The translations under genes and the position numbers were made by a program. 64,000 nt of DNA, from positions 3,534,001 to 3,598,000 of the forward strand of contig NZ_CP067099.1 of the NCBI RefSeq assembly GCF_016618195.1, in the 5' to 3' direction. Below the pieces are notes generated by a model. That model ran no database searches and had not been told where the DNA came from. It was given only the letters and a program-made list of their open reading frames with translations. Origin of the DNA: Providencia manganoxydans (GTDB lineage: Bacteria > Pseudomonadota > Gammaproteobacteria > Enterobacterales > Enterobacteriaceae). Below are positions 12,058 through 21,560 of this stretch, piece by piece (positions within the stretch are counted from its first letter, which is position 1; each line of letters begins with the position of its first letter).

Positions 12058-12645
12058 TTATTTCATTTCTTCTGCCAATCTCAGGAAATGGATTATCTGA
12101 GGAAAGTAAGCTTCGAAACCAACGAATGCATGGTTGCCATACGGTTCAACCGTTTGTTTGCATTTTGCCAAATAAGAAACGGCCTGACGATAATCAAGAA
12201 CTTCATCACCTTCCTGCTGTAACAGCCAAATCAAATCAGGGGATGTTATTTGTGGTAGATGCAAAGCTTTCAGCTCATGCATATGTTTTGGTTCAAGAAA
12301 ATATTTTTCATCAGTATATGGATTGGTGTTTTCACCCAAGTAATCTTGCAACAGATCAAACGGGCGCACGGCTGGGTTAACAACCACCGCAGGCAACTGA
12401 AAACGCTGTGAAAACCAAATAGAAAAATAGCCACCAAGTGATGATCCTACCAACCCTATCGGCTCGTCTTGATGCTGTACAATAATGTCTTCTAACATTA
12501 CAGCGGCCTGCTGTGGATAGCAAGGCAACTGCGGCACCACCATATTAATATGTGGATAGTGTTCTTTGACCCACTGTTTTAATCCATTAGCTTTTGCAGA
12601 TAAAGGTGAACTGTTAAAACCATGAATATAGAGCAGCGTCGCCAT
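12058..12645 (-). CDS. yqiA: YqiA esterase, alpha/beta hydrolase
   Basis: A 195-residue single-domain alpha/beta hydrolase. 'LYIHGFNSSP' near residue 5 forms the oxyanion region and 'GSSLGGYFS' near 68 holds the nucleophile Ser (GxSxG). 'GNHAFVGFE' near 170 carries the likely catalytic His. E. coli YqiA has esterase activity with short acyl esters and prefers palmitoyl-CoA; the cellular substrate is not known. Its ATG overlaps the cpdA stop (TAATG), so the two are translationally coupled. Confidence 0.92.
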   Translation of the reverse strand: MATLLYIHGFNSSPLSAKANGLKQWVKEHYPHINMVVPQLPCYPQQAAVMLEDIIVQHQDEPIGLVGSSLGGYFSIWFSQRFQLPAVVVNPAVRPFDLLQDYLGENTNPYTDEKYFLEPKHMHELKALHLPQITSPDLIWLLQQEGDEVLDYRQAVSYLAKCKQTVEPYGNHAFVGFEAYFPQIIHFLRLAEEMK

Positions 12646-13502
12646 TAATAACCATCCGAATCCAGATCAGGGCTAAACTTTTGAGTATTCAAACGATAAA
12701 CTTGTGTACTCACTTGCCGATCACCGTGTTCATCAACCGTTAATTCAAGATAACGCCAACCCGGCGCAACCGTATCTAATTCAAAATTTGTGCAGTGCGG
12801 TTTAAACTGAACACAAGTAGATGGCGTGGCTAGTAACCGAATTCCATTCCAATATTCATCCATTTCTTGATGAATATGACCACAAAGCATAGCCTTAACT
12901 TGTGGATAGCCTTTTAAATATTCAGCCAGCATATGGGAGTTACGTAAGCTATGTTGATCGAGCCATGTACAACCCGATGGTAAGGGATGATGATGCAGCA
13001 TGATCAGCGTTGTTCGCTGCGGTTGACTATCTAAGCATTTTTTCATCCACTCAAGTTGCTGCTCAGACAGTTCGCCATGTGGGACATCTTGTAGCTGACT
13101 ATCTAGCATCAAAATTTGCCATTCGCTACCAATAAGAATTTCTTTAGCGCAAGAAATGCCTGCAAGTTTTAAAGAATTAACCATCGCAGGTTGGTAATCG
13201 TGGTTGCCCGGCAGCCAAACGCAAGGCGCTGGTATTAATTCAATACCCTGAGCAAAGTGTTGATAAGCTTGTGGCGATTGATCTTGAACTAAATCCCCTG
13301 TAGCGACAATTAAATCAATAGGCAAATTTTGTTGTAAGATAGCATCAAGGACAGCGTGATAGCTTTGGTGCGTGTTAATCCCCAATAGGGTATTCGCTGT
13401 ATCAGCAAAGAGATGCGTATCAGTAATTTGTAAAATTCTGACTACCTTCGCGTTCCGAGCAGTCACTTCGAGCTGGCTGTCCAAAAGTTTTCCTTGTTCC
13501 AA
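12645..13502 (-). CDS. cpdA: 3',5'-cyclic-AMP phosphodiesterase
   Basis: CpdA hydrolyses cAMP to AMP and so tunes catabolite control by CRP. It is a class III metallophosphoesterase: 'QITDTHLFAD' near residue 25, 'ATGDLVQDQSP' near 67, 'GNHDYQP' near 98, 'LHHHPLPSG' near 168 and 'LCGHIHQEM' near 206 supply the metal ligands. The 285 residues match E. coli (275). It is upstream of and coupled to yqiA. The small yqiB gene that lies between cpdA and nudF in E. coli is missing; only about 100 bases separate them. Confidence 0.95.
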   Translation of the reverse strand: MEQGKLLDSQLEVTARNAKVVRILQITDTHLFADTANTLLGINTHQSYHAVLDAILQQNLPIDLIVATGDLVQDQSPQAYQHFAQGIELIPAPCVWLPGNHDYQPAMVNSLKLAGISCAKEILIGSEWQILMLDSQLQDVPHGELSEQQLEWMKKCLDSQPQRTTLIMLHHHPLPSGCTWLDQHSLRNSHMLAEYLKGYPQVKAMLCGHIHQEMDEYWNGIRLLATPSTCVQFKPHCTNFELDTVAPGWRYLELTVDEHGDRQVSTQVYRLNTQKFSPDLDSDGY

Positions 13503-13603
13503 TTAAAGATGAATAGCACTAAAGAAAAAAACACCGCTATTCTAACGTTAGTCGTTGGCCAATATCTGCTAAATAGCACACACTTCATTAGATTAATGAT
13601 TAT

Positions 13604-14242
13604 TTAAGACTGTTTCACCCATTTTTGTTGCAGTTTTTTATAATTTAGTTGCAACCATTGCAGCACAATTACGGTAGCTGCATTATCAATGATCCCTTGC
13701 TCAACCCACTGATAAGCCTGATCACGACTGACCACATGAACTCGGATATCCTCATTTTCTGATTTCAAACCGTGGATCCCTGATGCCTGAGTGCTATCCA
13801 CTTCTCCGACATAGACATACATACGTTCTGATGTCCCCCCAGGGCTAGAGAGGTAGCTCAAGGCTTTTTCTGTACGGCCTATTTTTAAACCCGCCTCTTC
13901 ATCAGCCTCACGATGAATAACATTTTCAACCGTTTCATTTGGCTCGATCATCCCGGCAATGGCTTCAAGTAGCCATGGTGTTTCACTGGTTTCGATCGCC
14001 GGTAATCTAATTTGCTCGATCAATACGACCTGATCGCTACTGGGATCATAGGGCAAAATAACCCCTGCGTGCCCGCGTTCAAAAACTTCACGAGTAATTT
14101 CTTGGCTCCAACCGCCTTCAAATAATCGATGGCGAAAACGGTATTCCACCATTTGAAAAAAACCGTTAAATAATTTACGCTTAGATATAATTTCAACATC
14201 ATTTTTATTGTATTTAAATGGTTGTTTTGCGTTATTTGTCAT
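13604..14242 (-). CDS. nudF: ADP-ribose pyrophosphatase
   Basis: NudF cleaves ADP-ribose to AMP and ribose 5-phosphate. The Nudix box runs from 'GMIEPNETVENV' into 'READEEAGL' near residues 98-120, matching Gx5Ex7REUxEExGU. Length is 212 against 209 in E. coli. It is the first gene of the leftward nudF-cpdA-yqiA-parE set and divergent from tolC, as in E. coli. The spacer to tolC holds an ERIC-type element. Confidence 0.95.
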   Translation of the reverse strand: MTNNAKQPFKYNKNDVEIISKRKLFNGFFQMVEYRFRHRLFEGGWSQEITREVFERGHAGVILPYDPSSDQVVLIEQIRLPAIETSETPWLLEAIAGMIEPNETVENVIHREADEEAGLKIGRTEKALSYLSSPGGTSERMYVYVGEVDSTQASGIHGLKSENEDIRVHVVSRDQAYQWVEQGIIDNAATVIVLQWLQLNYKKLQQKWVKQS

Positions 14243-14524
14243 AACAGTCTCCTAAACTGATGATTTCCATATTAAGGAAAAATTGTGGAATAAGACAGTT
14301 TTTAAGGTTTTTTGCTCTGAGATGAGTTAATGTTTAAACAAATTGAGACGAAATGGCACAAAACGCTACCGTTAACACAACCGATATTCTGTTACAATAC
14401 GCGTCATTATTTAAATCGATGGGCAACAACAGAGTCTATTTTTGATAACTGTTTTTAGTGCTAATGATTTATTTTGACATAGGTTACTGTAATTGCCCTA
14501 TTATCCGTCTTAATCTCAGATGGG

Positions 14525-14652
14525 CTATGCTCTAAATAATTCAAGGTACAGCGAGGCAATAAGTCAACGAGTCGCTAGGAGCGTACAAAAGTATGTGACG
14601 CGCGTAAGTGAACATAGGCAATAGCACTGTAACTTGAATTATGATGAGCATA
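14525..14652. repeat. Full-length ERIC-type element in the tolC leader
   Basis: It begins 'GCTCTAAATAATTCAAGGTA' and ends 'TGTAACTTGAATTATGATGA', complementary arms spanning about 128 bases. Its right end is about 46 bases before the tolC start, so it probably lies in the tolC 5' untranslated region or overlaps its promoter. Confidence 0.8.
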
Positions 14653-14697
14653 TAGGTAACAGACTCCACCTATTTGTTGTTTAATCAAGGAATCCAA

Positions 14698-16077
14698 ATG
14701 AAGAAACTGCTTCCCCTTTTTATTGCGATGAGTTTTGTGGGTCTCAGTACAAATAGCTACGCAGAAGATCTCCTTCAGGTTTACCAAAAATCGAAAGAGA
14801 GCAACCCTGATTTAAGAAAATCGCTGGCAGAGCGCAACCAAGCTTTTGAAAAAATTAACGAAGCCCGTAGCCCATTGTTACCACAATTAGGTTTAGGTGC
14901 TGGCGTAACTTATGGTAGCGGTTACCGCGATGCAAGTAATACTGAAAGTAATGGCCTAAATGCCTCGTTGAAATTGACTCAGACGGTCTTTGACATGTCA
15001 AAATGGCGTCAATTGAACGTCCAAGAAAAAACCGCAGGTATCTCTGATGTCACTTATCAGACTAGCCAGCAACAACTGATTTTGGATACCGCTACTGCTT
15101 ACTTCAATGTATTGAAAGCGATTGATGCGCTGTCTTATATCGAAGCAAACAAAGAAGCTGTTTATCGTCAATTAGATCAAACGACTCAACGTTTTAATGT
15201 TGGCTTAGTGGCAATCACTGACGTACAAAACGCCCGTGCTAACTATGATAGTGTTTTAGCGCAAGAAGTTGCAGGTCGTAATGATTTAGAAAATGCGGTT
15301 GAAAAGCTGCGTCAAGTCAGCGGTGTTTACTATAACCAATTAGCATCATTGAATATTGATCGTTTTAAAACTGTCAATCCTGATCAGGTTGAAGCGATCC
15401 TAAAAGAAGCTGAAGAGCGTAATCTTAGCTTGCTGAGTGCTCGTTTAGCACAAGATGTTTCTCGCGAAAATATCCGTTTAGCAGAAACTGGCCACATGCC
15501 GACGGTTAGCTTAGATGCTGCAACGAGCGTCACTAATAGCCACAACCATGGTAGCTCTCTTCCACCAACCACTGATCGTAATAGTTACACTGGTCAAAAT
15601 AGTGTTGGCTTAACATTAAGCTTACCACTGTATAGTGGCGGTGCGGTGAGTTCACAGGTCGAACAGGCGCAATACGGTTTTCAAGGTGCAAGCGAGCAAC
15701 TTGAAAGCGTCTACCGTAATGTGATCCAATTAGTACGTTCTTCTTACAATAACGTCTCTTCTTCTATCAGCAGTATCAATGCTTATAAACAAGTTGTGGT
15801 TTCTGCACAAAGCTCATTAGATGCGATGGAAGCGGGCTATCAAGTCGGAACTCGTACTATCGTTGACGTATTAACGGCAACAACAGCGTTATATCAGGCG
15901 AAACAAAACCTATCTAATGCTCGATATGATTATATGATTAATCAGCTCAATATTGAGTTTGCTCGCGGTACCCTCAACGAAGAAGATATCGCACGTTTAA
16001 ATGCTAGCCTAGGTAAAGAAGTGTCTACAGCCTCTAGCAGCATCATCCGTAATATCGAAGCGCCAAAAATTAAATAA
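14698..16077 (+). CDS. tolC: Outer membrane efflux channel TolC
   Basis: TolC forms the trimeric outer-membrane channel and periplasmic tunnel for RND, MFS and type I secretion systems. I chose the ATG at 14698, eight codons into the open frame, because 'MKKLLPLFIAMSFVGLSTNS' is a good signal peptide that aligns with E. coli and 'AAGG' lies eight bases upstream. 'NEARSPLLPQLGLGAG' near residue 58, 'RFNVGLVAITDVQNARA' near 165 and 'YQVGTRTIVDVL' near 380 are conserved. The mature C-terminal tail is shorter than in E. coli (459 against 493 residues), which is common outside Escherichia. Confidence 0.97.
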   Translation: MKKLLPLFIAMSFVGLSTNSYAEDLLQVYQKSKESNPDLRKSLAERNQAFEKINEARSPLLPQLGLGAGVTYGSGYRDASNTESNGLNASLKLTQTVFDMSKWRQLNVQEKTAGISDVTYQTSQQQLILDTATAYFNVLKAIDALSYIEANKEAVYRQLDQTTQRFNVGLVAITDVQNARANYDSVLAQEVAGRNDLENAVEKLRQVSGVYYNQLASLNIDRFKTVNPDQVEAILKEAEERNLSLLSARLAQDVSRENIRLAETGHMPTVSLDAATSVTNSHNHGSSLPPTTDRNSYTGQNSVGLTLSLPLYSGGAVSSQVEQAQYGFQGASEQLESVYRNVIQLVRSSYNNVSSSISSINAYKQVVVSAQSSLDAMEAGYQVGTRTIVDVLTATTALYQAKQNLSNARYDYMINQLNIEFARGTLNEEDIARLNASLGKEVSTASSSIIRNIEAPKIK

Positions 16078-16092
16078 TTGGCAATTTAAGGA

Positions 16093-16125
16093 GGGGCTTA
16101 TAAATAAGCCCCCTTTCTTTTATTT
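16093..16125 (+). terminator. tolC terminator
   Basis: Stem GGGGCTTA/TAAGCCCC with a four-base loop at 16093-16112, followed by CCTTTCTTTTATTT. A clear rho-independent terminator just after tolC. Confidence 0.9.
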
Positions 16126-16330
16126 AAAACCCTTTCCTCAGTAAAATCATCTTAAACCAATAATATCATTATTATCTACATTCAAATTAATAAACAAAAT
16201 ATATTAATCACTTTAATATTAAATAGTTATGCAAAGATTAAGAATAAATTATGAGGTTTGCGTCAGTGAATGCAAAGTCATTTTTCTTTACTCATTTACC
16301 GGTGATATAAAGCTAGCGCCTGTAATTGAT

Positions 16331-16458
16331 CTATATTCGTTATACTTCAAATTGCAGCGCTGTTGACGTCGCTCACTTGCGCCAGTCATCTAGTTTTCTA
16401 TGCTCTTAGCGACTCATTCACTTGTCGCCTAGCTGCACCTCAAATTATTTAGAGTATA
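16331..16458. repeat. Full-length ERIC-type element
   Basis: It runs from 'CTATATTCGTTATACTTCAA' to 'CTCAAATTATTTAGAGTATA', about 128 bases, with complementary arms. It ends 15 bases before the ATG of the small secreted protein that follows, so it must form most of that gene's leader. Confidence 0.85.
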
Positions 16459-16472
16459 AAAATGGAACTCTC

Positions 16473-16676
16473 ATGAAAAAAATGATCCTGCTGGCATTAT
16501 GTACTGCTCTTGTTTTACCTGCTGCAACTGCGCAAGCTGCGCCACCAGCACATCATCAAGCGGTAAAACCATCGGCTCACGCCGCTAAAGTACATAAAAA
16601 TAAAAAACCGACTCCACCACCAAAAAAGAAGAAAGCGCCAAAAAAACATAAAGTAAAAACACCACCAAGACCATAA
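16473..16676 (+). CDS. Small Lys/Pro-rich secreted protein
   Basis: A 67-residue protein with a clear Sec signal peptide ('MKKMILLALCTALVLPAATA', cleavage expected after AQA) and a mature part made almost only of Lys, Pro, His and Ala, with 'KPTPPPKKKKAPKKHK' near the end. Such a highly basic, disordered periplasmic peptide could bind polyanions such as LPS or nucleic acid, but no function is known to me. I chose the ATG at 16473, which has GGAA eight bases upstream. An ERIC-type repeat sits directly before it and a hairpin after it, suggesting a single-gene unit between tolC and ygiB. Confidence 0.7.
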   Translation: MKKMILLALCTALVLPAATAQAAPPAHHQAVKPSAHAAKVHKNKKPTPPPKKKKAPKKHKVKTPPRP

Positions 16677-16684
16677 TACATAAT

Positions 16685-16722
16685 TGCTACGCAATAGATG
16701 TTTATTGCTCTCTTGCGTAGCA
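16685..16722. terminator. Hairpin after the Lys/Pro-rich gene
   Basis: A perfect ten-base inverted repeat, TGCTACGCAA ... TTGCGTAGCA, with an 18-base loop. No T run follows, so a terminator role is only probable. Confidence 0.5.
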
Positions 16723-17164
16723 AACTTACTCTCTTTGCCAATCATCTTATTTATATCTAAATATCTAGGTCAGTTTATCTAAATAAACCGCTGTTTTTGA
16801 TATCATTAAATCCCTTTAAACTGATAACTAAATAGAAAAGACGCCTATAAATAACTATTTTATTCTATAAATTTAATTAGCTTTGTCTTAGTGATGTTTA
16901 TCTTAGCAAAATCAGCTAATTCCGATTATAGATATCGGGTTGATGCATAAAAAACAACCAACCAACAACCATTTGAAATAAAAAAGAAATTATCATTTAT
17001 TATCAAATAAATAAGTTACTCATCATCACTTTTAGTAGAAAATTCACAAAATTTATTATTTATTCGTTTTTCACTGGTGTTTTTGCTTTAATTTTCATCG
17101 TAATTGCCCTATCCTAGGGTCAACAACTAACATCTTATCTCACTCTTAATTCAGGGTAATTACC
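16723..17164. other. AT-rich intergenic region before ygiB
   Basis: About 440 bases with no supportable gene or repeat. It should hold the ygiB promoter. I see no clear known motif in it. Confidence 0.4.
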
Positions 17165-17863
17165 ATGACCATGAAGCGCACCAAAGATATCAATCAAGAC
17201 GCATTTCGTAAGTCTTGGCGTTCATACCGCTTAGCACCTGTAGCTATCGCTGTTAGTGCCGTATTTATGCTTTCTGCTTGCGAAGAAAGTGATGAAACCG
17301 TTTCTCTTTACACCAATGCTCAAGACTGTAGCCAAGCGAATCCATCGCAAGCTGAACAATGTACTTTGGCTTACAATAACGCATTACAAGAAGCTGCAAA
17401 AACTGCGCCTAAGTATGCCACTCAAGCAGACTGTATTGCTGAGTTCGGTGAGTCAATGTGTACTCAGGCTCCTGCACAAGCAAGCTTTGCGGGTACAAAT
17501 ACAGGCAATGGCGAACAAACAGCACAAGCACAAAGCAGCTCAGGCAGCATGTGGATGCCTCTGATGATGGGTTATATGATGGGTCGTATGATGGGCGGTG
17601 GCGCACCATCACAGCCATTATTTAGCTCTAAAAACCCAGCCAGTCCTGCAAATGGCAAATTTGTGGATGCCGCAGGTAAAAGTTATGGCCCAGCAGTTGC
17701 TGGTGGTCGTTCAATCAGCGTACCTAAAACAGCAATGGCGCCTAAGCCAGCAACGACCTCAACAGTAACGCGTGGTGGTTTTGGTGACACAGTGAATAAA
17801 CAAGCAATGGCACAGAAATCGTCTTCTTCATCTAAATCTTCTTCCCGTTCAATGGGTGGTTGA
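17165..17863 (+). CDS. ygiB: DUF1190 protein YgiB
   Basis: YgiB is a 232-residue envelope protein of unknown function (DUF1190). Residues 25-40 ('[17 protein letters not shown]') form a hydrophobic segment ending in a lipobox-like LSAC. The centre has a Met/Gly-rich stretch ('[12 protein letters not shown]') and the end is Ser-rich ('[14 protein letters not shown]'), both seen in E. coli YgiB. AGGG lies eight bases before this ATG; a second ATG two codons later is the alternative start. ygiC follows after six bases, so the pair is an operon, as in E. coli. Confidence 0.93.
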   Translation: MTMKRTKDINQDAFRKSWRSYRLAPVAIAVSAVFMLSACEESDETVSLYTNAQDCSQANPSQAEQCTLAYNNALQEAAKTAPKYATQADCIAEFGESMCTQAPAQASFAGTNTGNGEQTAQAQSSSGSMWMPLMMGYMMGRMMGGGAPSQPLFSSKNPASPANGKFVDAAGKSYGPAVAGGRSISVPKTAMAPKPATTSTVTRGGFGDTVNKQAMAQKSSSSSKSSSRSMGG

Positions 17864-17869
17864 TAAGTA

Positions 17870-19030
17870 ATGAAACGAGTTCCTATTATTGAGCGCCCTG
17901 ATTGGCGCGAAAAAGCAGCAGAGTTTGGCTTCGGTTTTCACACTATGTACGGCGAGCCGTACTGGTCTGAAGATGCTTATTATCAGTTCTCAATGGCACA
18001 AATAGAAGAAATTGAAGATGCAACTGCCCAGTTGCATCAAATGTGTCTAAAAGTTGTAGAACGCGTTATTGAAAGTGATGAGCTACTGACACGTTTTCAG
18101 ATCCCTAAACATTGTTGGGGCTTTGTACGCCACTCATGGAAAACCAGCCAACCTTCACTCTATTCACGCCTTGATCTCGCTTATGATGGCGTTAACCCTC
18201 CTAAGCTACTGGAAAATAATGCGGATACACCAACGTCTCTTTATGAGTCTGCTTTTTTCCAATGGATTTGGCTAGAAGATCAAGTAGAAGCAGGTAAGTT
18301 ACCTGAAAATGCCGATCAATTTAACAGTATCCAAGAACAGTTAATTGAACGCTTTACGCAGCTTAAAGATCAACACGGTTTCCGTTTACTGCATATGGCA
18401 TGCTGTCGTGATACCGATGAAGATCGCGGCACCGTTCAGTATCTGCAAGACTGCGCGAATGAAGCGGGTGTTGCGACTGAATTTCTGTTTATGGACGAAA
18501 TCGGCTTAGGTGAAAGAGGTGAATTCACCGATACCCAAGATCAGGTTATTAGCAACCTGTTTAAGTTGTATCCATGGGAATTCATGCTCAGAGAGATTTT
18601 CTCTACCAAATTAGAAGATGCAGGTGTGCGTTGGTTAGAACCAGCGTGGAAAAGTATTATTTCCAATAAAGCATTGCTACCTATGCTATGGGAAATGTTT
18701 CCTGATCACCCTAATTTATTGCCAGCTTACTTTGCTGATGGCTCAAAACCAGAGCTAGATAGCTATGTGATCAAGCCACTGTTCTCTCGTGAAGGGGCTA
18801 ACATTCGCGTGATTGAAAATGGTCAAGAGATTGCATCTGCTGATGGGCCGTACGGCGAAGAAGGAATGATCATTCAGCAATTCCATCCACTACCTCAATT
18901 CGAAGGTAATTATACCTTGGTTGGAAGCTGGTTAGTGAATGATCAACCTGCTGGGATCTGTATTCGTGAAGATAAAGAGTTAATCACTCAAGATCTCTCA
19001 CGTTTCTATCCACACGTCATTATTGACTAA
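17870..19030 (+). CDS. ygiC: Glutathionylspermidine synthase-like ATP-grasp protein YgiC
   Basis: YgiC has the C-terminal synthetase fold of glutathionylspermidine synthase (Gsp) and forms peptide-like bonds in an ATP-grasp manner; its true substrate is unsettled. The 386 residues equal E. coli YgiC. Characteristic stretches are '[20 protein letters not shown]' near residue 105, '[17 protein letters not shown]' near 305 and the C-terminal 'LSRFYPHVI'. It is the second gene of ygiBC and is followed by a strong terminator. Confidence 0.93.
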   Translation: MKRVPIIERPDWREKAAEFGFGFHTMYGEPYWSEDAYYQFSMAQIEEIEDATAQLHQMCLKVVERVIESDELLTRFQIPKHCWGFVRHSWKTSQPSLYSRLDLAYDGVNPPKLLENNADTPTSLYESAFFQWIWLEDQVEAGKLPENADQFNSIQEQLIERFTQLKDQHGFRLLHMACCRDTDEDRGTVQYLQDCANEAGVATEFLFMDEIGLGERGEFTDTQDQVISNLFKLYPWEFMLREIFSTKLEDAGVRWLEPAWKSIISNKALLPMLWEMFPDHPNLLPAYFADGSKPELDSYVIKPLFSREGANIRVIENGQEIASADGPYGEEGMIIQQFHPLPQFEGNYTLVGSWLVNDQPAGICIREDKELITQDLSRFYPHVIID

Positions 19031-19040
19031 ATTAATATCA

Positions 19041-19066
19041 CGGCATGTTTTCACATGCCGTTTTTC
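19041..19066 (+). terminator. ygiBC terminator
   Basis: Stem CGGCATG/CATGCCG around a short TTTTCA loop, followed by TTTTTC. A clear intrinsic terminator in the 43-base gap between ygiC and the convergent ygiD. Confidence 0.9.
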
Positions 19067-19073
19067 TTATAAT

Positions 19074-19862
19074 CTATTCACCTACTTGTACTGATAACAT
19101 ACTCAGTGAACCTGATACAATCCCTTCTGTTGGCGTAGATATGACTTCACTGCCATCCCAACTTCCCAGCACATACAATAAAGGTAAAAAATGTTCAGGC
19201 GATGGATTTGAACGTTGTCCATCTTCTCTTTCAAGGGCTTGTGTCAACGGGTGCGGCTGTTCACCACTCCGTAAATGCTCTATCACAAACTGTTCAAATG
19301 AACGAGCCCATGGGTAAGCTGCTGCTTCCGCATTTTGCCAGTTCATTTCTCGTAGGTTATGAACAACATTACCACTGCCCATAATCATCACGCCCTGCTG
19401 CCGTAAGATAGCTAATCTACGCCCCATTTCTAGGTGCCAAGCCGCAGGTTTTGTGCCATCAATACTTAACTGAACTACTGGGATATCTGCTTGAGGATAC
19501 ATACGAACCAGTATTTCCCATGTACCATGATCAAGCCCCCACTCACGGTTATCTAAATAAATATCTAATGGCGCTAATAACTCAGCCACTTGTTGAGCTA
19601 ACTCAGGTGAGCCTGGTGCAGGGTATTGCACTTGATATAATGCATCGGGAAAACCACCAAAGTCATGGATAGTTTTAGGTTGGGACATTGCGGTAACAGC
19701 AGTTCCTCGTGTATACCAATGTGCTGATACCATTAAGATTGCTTGCGGCTTTGGTAGTGTTTGTCCGAGAGCTTCCCATGCCTTGGTATAGCGATTGTCA
19801 GACAGCGCATTCATTGGGCTACCATGGCCAATGAACAGAGCGGGCATTTTGTCGGTTAACAT
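19074..19862 (-). CDS. ygiD: 4,5-DOPA-extradiol-dioxygenase family protein YgiD
   Basis: A LigB-type class III extradiol dioxygenase of 262 residues. 'FIGHGSPMNAL' near residue 10 and 'LMVSAHWYTRG' near 43 carry metal-binding His residues, and 'GSGNVVHNL' near 157 is conserved. E. coli YgiD can open L-DOPA at the 4,5 position in vitro; its natural substrate is unclear. It is convergent with ygiC. zupT, which separates ygiD from ribB in E. coli, is absent. Confidence 0.92.
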   Translation of the reverse strand: MLTDKMPALFIGHGSPMNALSDNRYTKAWEALGQTLPKPQAILMVSAHWYTRGTAVTAMSQPKTIHDFGGFPDALYQVQYPAPGSPELAQQVAELLAPLDIYLDNREWGLDHGTWEILVRMYPQADIPVVQLSIDGTKPAAWHLEMGRRLAILRQQGVMIMGSGNVVHNLREMNWQNAEAAAYPWARSFEQFVIEHLRSGEQPHPLTQALEREDGQRSNPSPEHFLPLLYVLGSWDGSEVISTPTEGIVSGSLSMLSVQVGE

Positions 19863-19961
19863 GATGTTTCATGCTCCATCTTACGAATTCTACCTTCAGC
19901 ATACGCAATTTTGTGTTAGATCACAGTAGAGTAACTCTGAGCATGTCTATCAAATAAATTG

Positions 19962-19993
19962 AAAAAGCCACAAAGTGTGCAAATTTGTGGCTT
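19962..19993 (-). terminator. ribB terminator
   Basis: On the minus strand GCCACAAA ... TTTGTGGC forms a stem followed by TTTTTC. It lies about 30 bases after the ribB stop. Confidence 0.85.
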
Positions 19994-20025
19994 CTTAAAT
20001 ACAGTGCTAAACGTTTAAGTTCAAC

Positions 20026-20679
20026 TTAGCTGGCTTTTTTTTCGGTTTGTAGACGGTAGGCAACCAGATCTTCAATGGTTAACACTGTCATGCCATGCTG
20101 CCTTGCGAATTCAACCACTTCAGGCGTACGCGCCATGGTGCCATCATCGTTCGTCAGTTCACACAATACACCTGCGGGTTTAAAACCTGCAAGGGTAGCT
20201 AAATCAATACTTGCTTCTGTGTGACCACGACGTACTAATACTCCGCCTTCACGACCACGCAAAGGGAACACGTGTCCAGGGTGATGGATATCAGCGGGTA
20301 CTGCGTTATCCGCGATCGCTGCACGGATAGTGGTAATACGATCTGCCGCAGATACCCCTGTAGTGACACCTTTAGCCGCTTCAATCGTCACCGTAAAAGC
20401 AGTTTGGTTTTGGCTAGTATTTTTTTCAACCATCATAGGTAATTCGAGTTGCTTACGACGTTCTTCAGTGATGCATAAGCAAACAATGCCGCTGCTATAG
20501 CGGATTGTCATTGCCATTTGCTCTGGCGTCATTGTCTCTGCTGCAAAAATAAGGTCGCCTTCGTTTTCGCGGTCTTCATCATCGAGTACGAGTACACCTT
20601 TACCTTGACGTAATGCTTCAAGGGCGCGTTCAACACGTTCGATTGGATTACCGAATTCGGAAAGTAGCGTCTGATTCAT
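20026..20679 (-). CDS. ribB: 3,4-dihydroxy-2-butanone 4-phosphate synthase
   Basis: RibB converts ribulose 5-phosphate to formate and the four-carbon precursor of riboflavin. The 217 residues match E. coli. The acidic metal-binding loop '[17 protein letters not shown]' near residue 33, '[14 protein letters not shown]' near 108 and '[12 protein letters not shown]' near 150 are diagnostic. It is a stand-alone RibB, not fused to RibA. An FMN riboswitch lies upstream with about 160 bases of leader between aptamer and start codon. Confidence 0.97.
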   Translation of the reverse strand: MNQTLLSEFGNPIERVERALEALRQGKGVLVLDDEDRENEGDLIFAAETMTPEQMAMTIRYSSGIVCLCITEERRKQLELPMMVEKNTSQNQTAFTVTIEAAKGVTTGVSAADRITTIRAAIADNAVPADIHHPGHVFPLRGREGGVLVRRGHTEASIDLATLAGFKPAGVLCELTNDDGTMARTPEVVEFARQHGMTVLTIEDLVAYRLQTEKKAS

Positions 20680-20838
20680 GGTAAAAACCTCTTAAGTAAT
20701 AATTTATTAGTTACCAGAATCAGGGCAGTCTTAGGAGTACGAGAACTGAATAAACAAAAAACACGAATGCGCCTTTTGCAGACTCAGATATGCAACGCAG
20801 TACTGTGCTATAAAGCACAAAATGCTGATACAGTTAAT

Positions 20839-20976
20839 TCTCTCCCATCCGGACTATAACCGTCGGCTCCAGAGTCACACTGGATCTGCTGACCTTTACT
20901 CATGACAAGTAAAGCGCTCGCGGGCTTCATGCATAGCATGTTACCGCCGGTGGGGACTTTCACCCCGCCCTGAGAT
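20839..20976 (-). promoter_or_regulatory. FMN riboswitch (RFN element)
   Basis: On the minus strand the conserved RFN blocks appear in order: 'TCAGGGCGGGGTGAAAGTCC', 'CCACCGGCGGTAA', 'AGCCCGCGAGCG', 'GTCAGCAGATCCAGTGTGA' and the closing 'GCCGACGGTTATAGTCCGG'. This is the aptamer found upstream of ribB in enterobacteria. When FMN is bound it lowers ribB expression. Confidence 0.96.
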
Positions 20977-21214
20977 AAACGTATTCAATATAGCGCTAAT
21001 AATTTTAACGTGCAATCAGCAAAGCCAAAATTGATGCTCAACTCACACTTATAGTCAAAAAAGTTAATAAAAAACGCATAGTTAGATTTAAATTGGCAAA
21101 TATCTATCAATCTTCTTAGTCAATTAAGCGATCCAGCGCGAGTCTTGTTGAGTTAGCCCCCTTCAAGTATTACACTAGCCCTCAATATCTCTTTAAAATC
21201 TTAAGGACCCGCGA

Positions 21215-21496
21215 ATGCTCGATCCGAAAAAAATTGAACAAGTCGCTCGCCAAATTCAAGGCGCTTTACCAAAAGGCGTTCGTGATTTAGGTGAGGACTT
21301 CGATAAAAAATTACGCTCATTACTGCAATCACAACTTGGCAAACTGGATCTAGTCAGCCGAGAAGAGTTTGATATCCAAACTCAAGTGTTGCTACGCACT
21401 CGCGAAAAATTAGTACAGATGGAACAGCGTGTGAAGGCATTAGAAGAACGTTTTAATGACGACAATGGTGTCGAAGAGCAACAACAAAACCAGTGA
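21215..21496 (+). CDS. ubiK: Ubiquinone biosynthesis accessory factor UbiK
   Basis: UbiK (YqiC) is a small, trimeric, coiled-coil, membrane-associated protein that supports aerobic ubiquinone synthesis with UbiJ. The 93 residues contain the BMFP signature, '[20 protein letters not shown]' near residues 49-68, followed by an '[11 protein letters not shown]' coiled coil. AAGGACC lies before the ATG. It is convergent with hldE. Confidence 0.94.
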   Translation: MLDPKKIEQVARQIQGALPKGVRDLGEDFDKKLRSLLQSQLGKLDLVSREEFDIQTQVLLRTREKLVQMEQRVKALEERFNDDNGVEEQQQNQ

Positions 21497-21508
21497 TATT
21501 TGTTTCAT

Positions 21509-21540
21509 TACGGCCTGCAATTGCATCATTACAGGCCGTA
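21509..21540. terminator. Hairpin between ubiK and hldE
   Basis: TACGGCCTG ... CAGGCCGTA is a perfect nine-base stem. It is followed on the plus strand by AATAAAAATTTT. It probably serves ubiK and possibly hldE from the other side. Confidence 0.6.
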
Positions 21541-21560
21541 AATAAAAATTTTAAAATTAT

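Noticed and set aside
16515..16745. Minus-strand ORF rich in Trp and Phe
   Set aside because: It is the antisense of the Lys/Pro-rich coding sequence; the odd composition follows from AAA/CCA codons read backwards.
17256..17564. Plus-strand 102-codon ORF within ygiB
   Set aside because: It is an out-of-frame shadow of ygiB, which is conserved.
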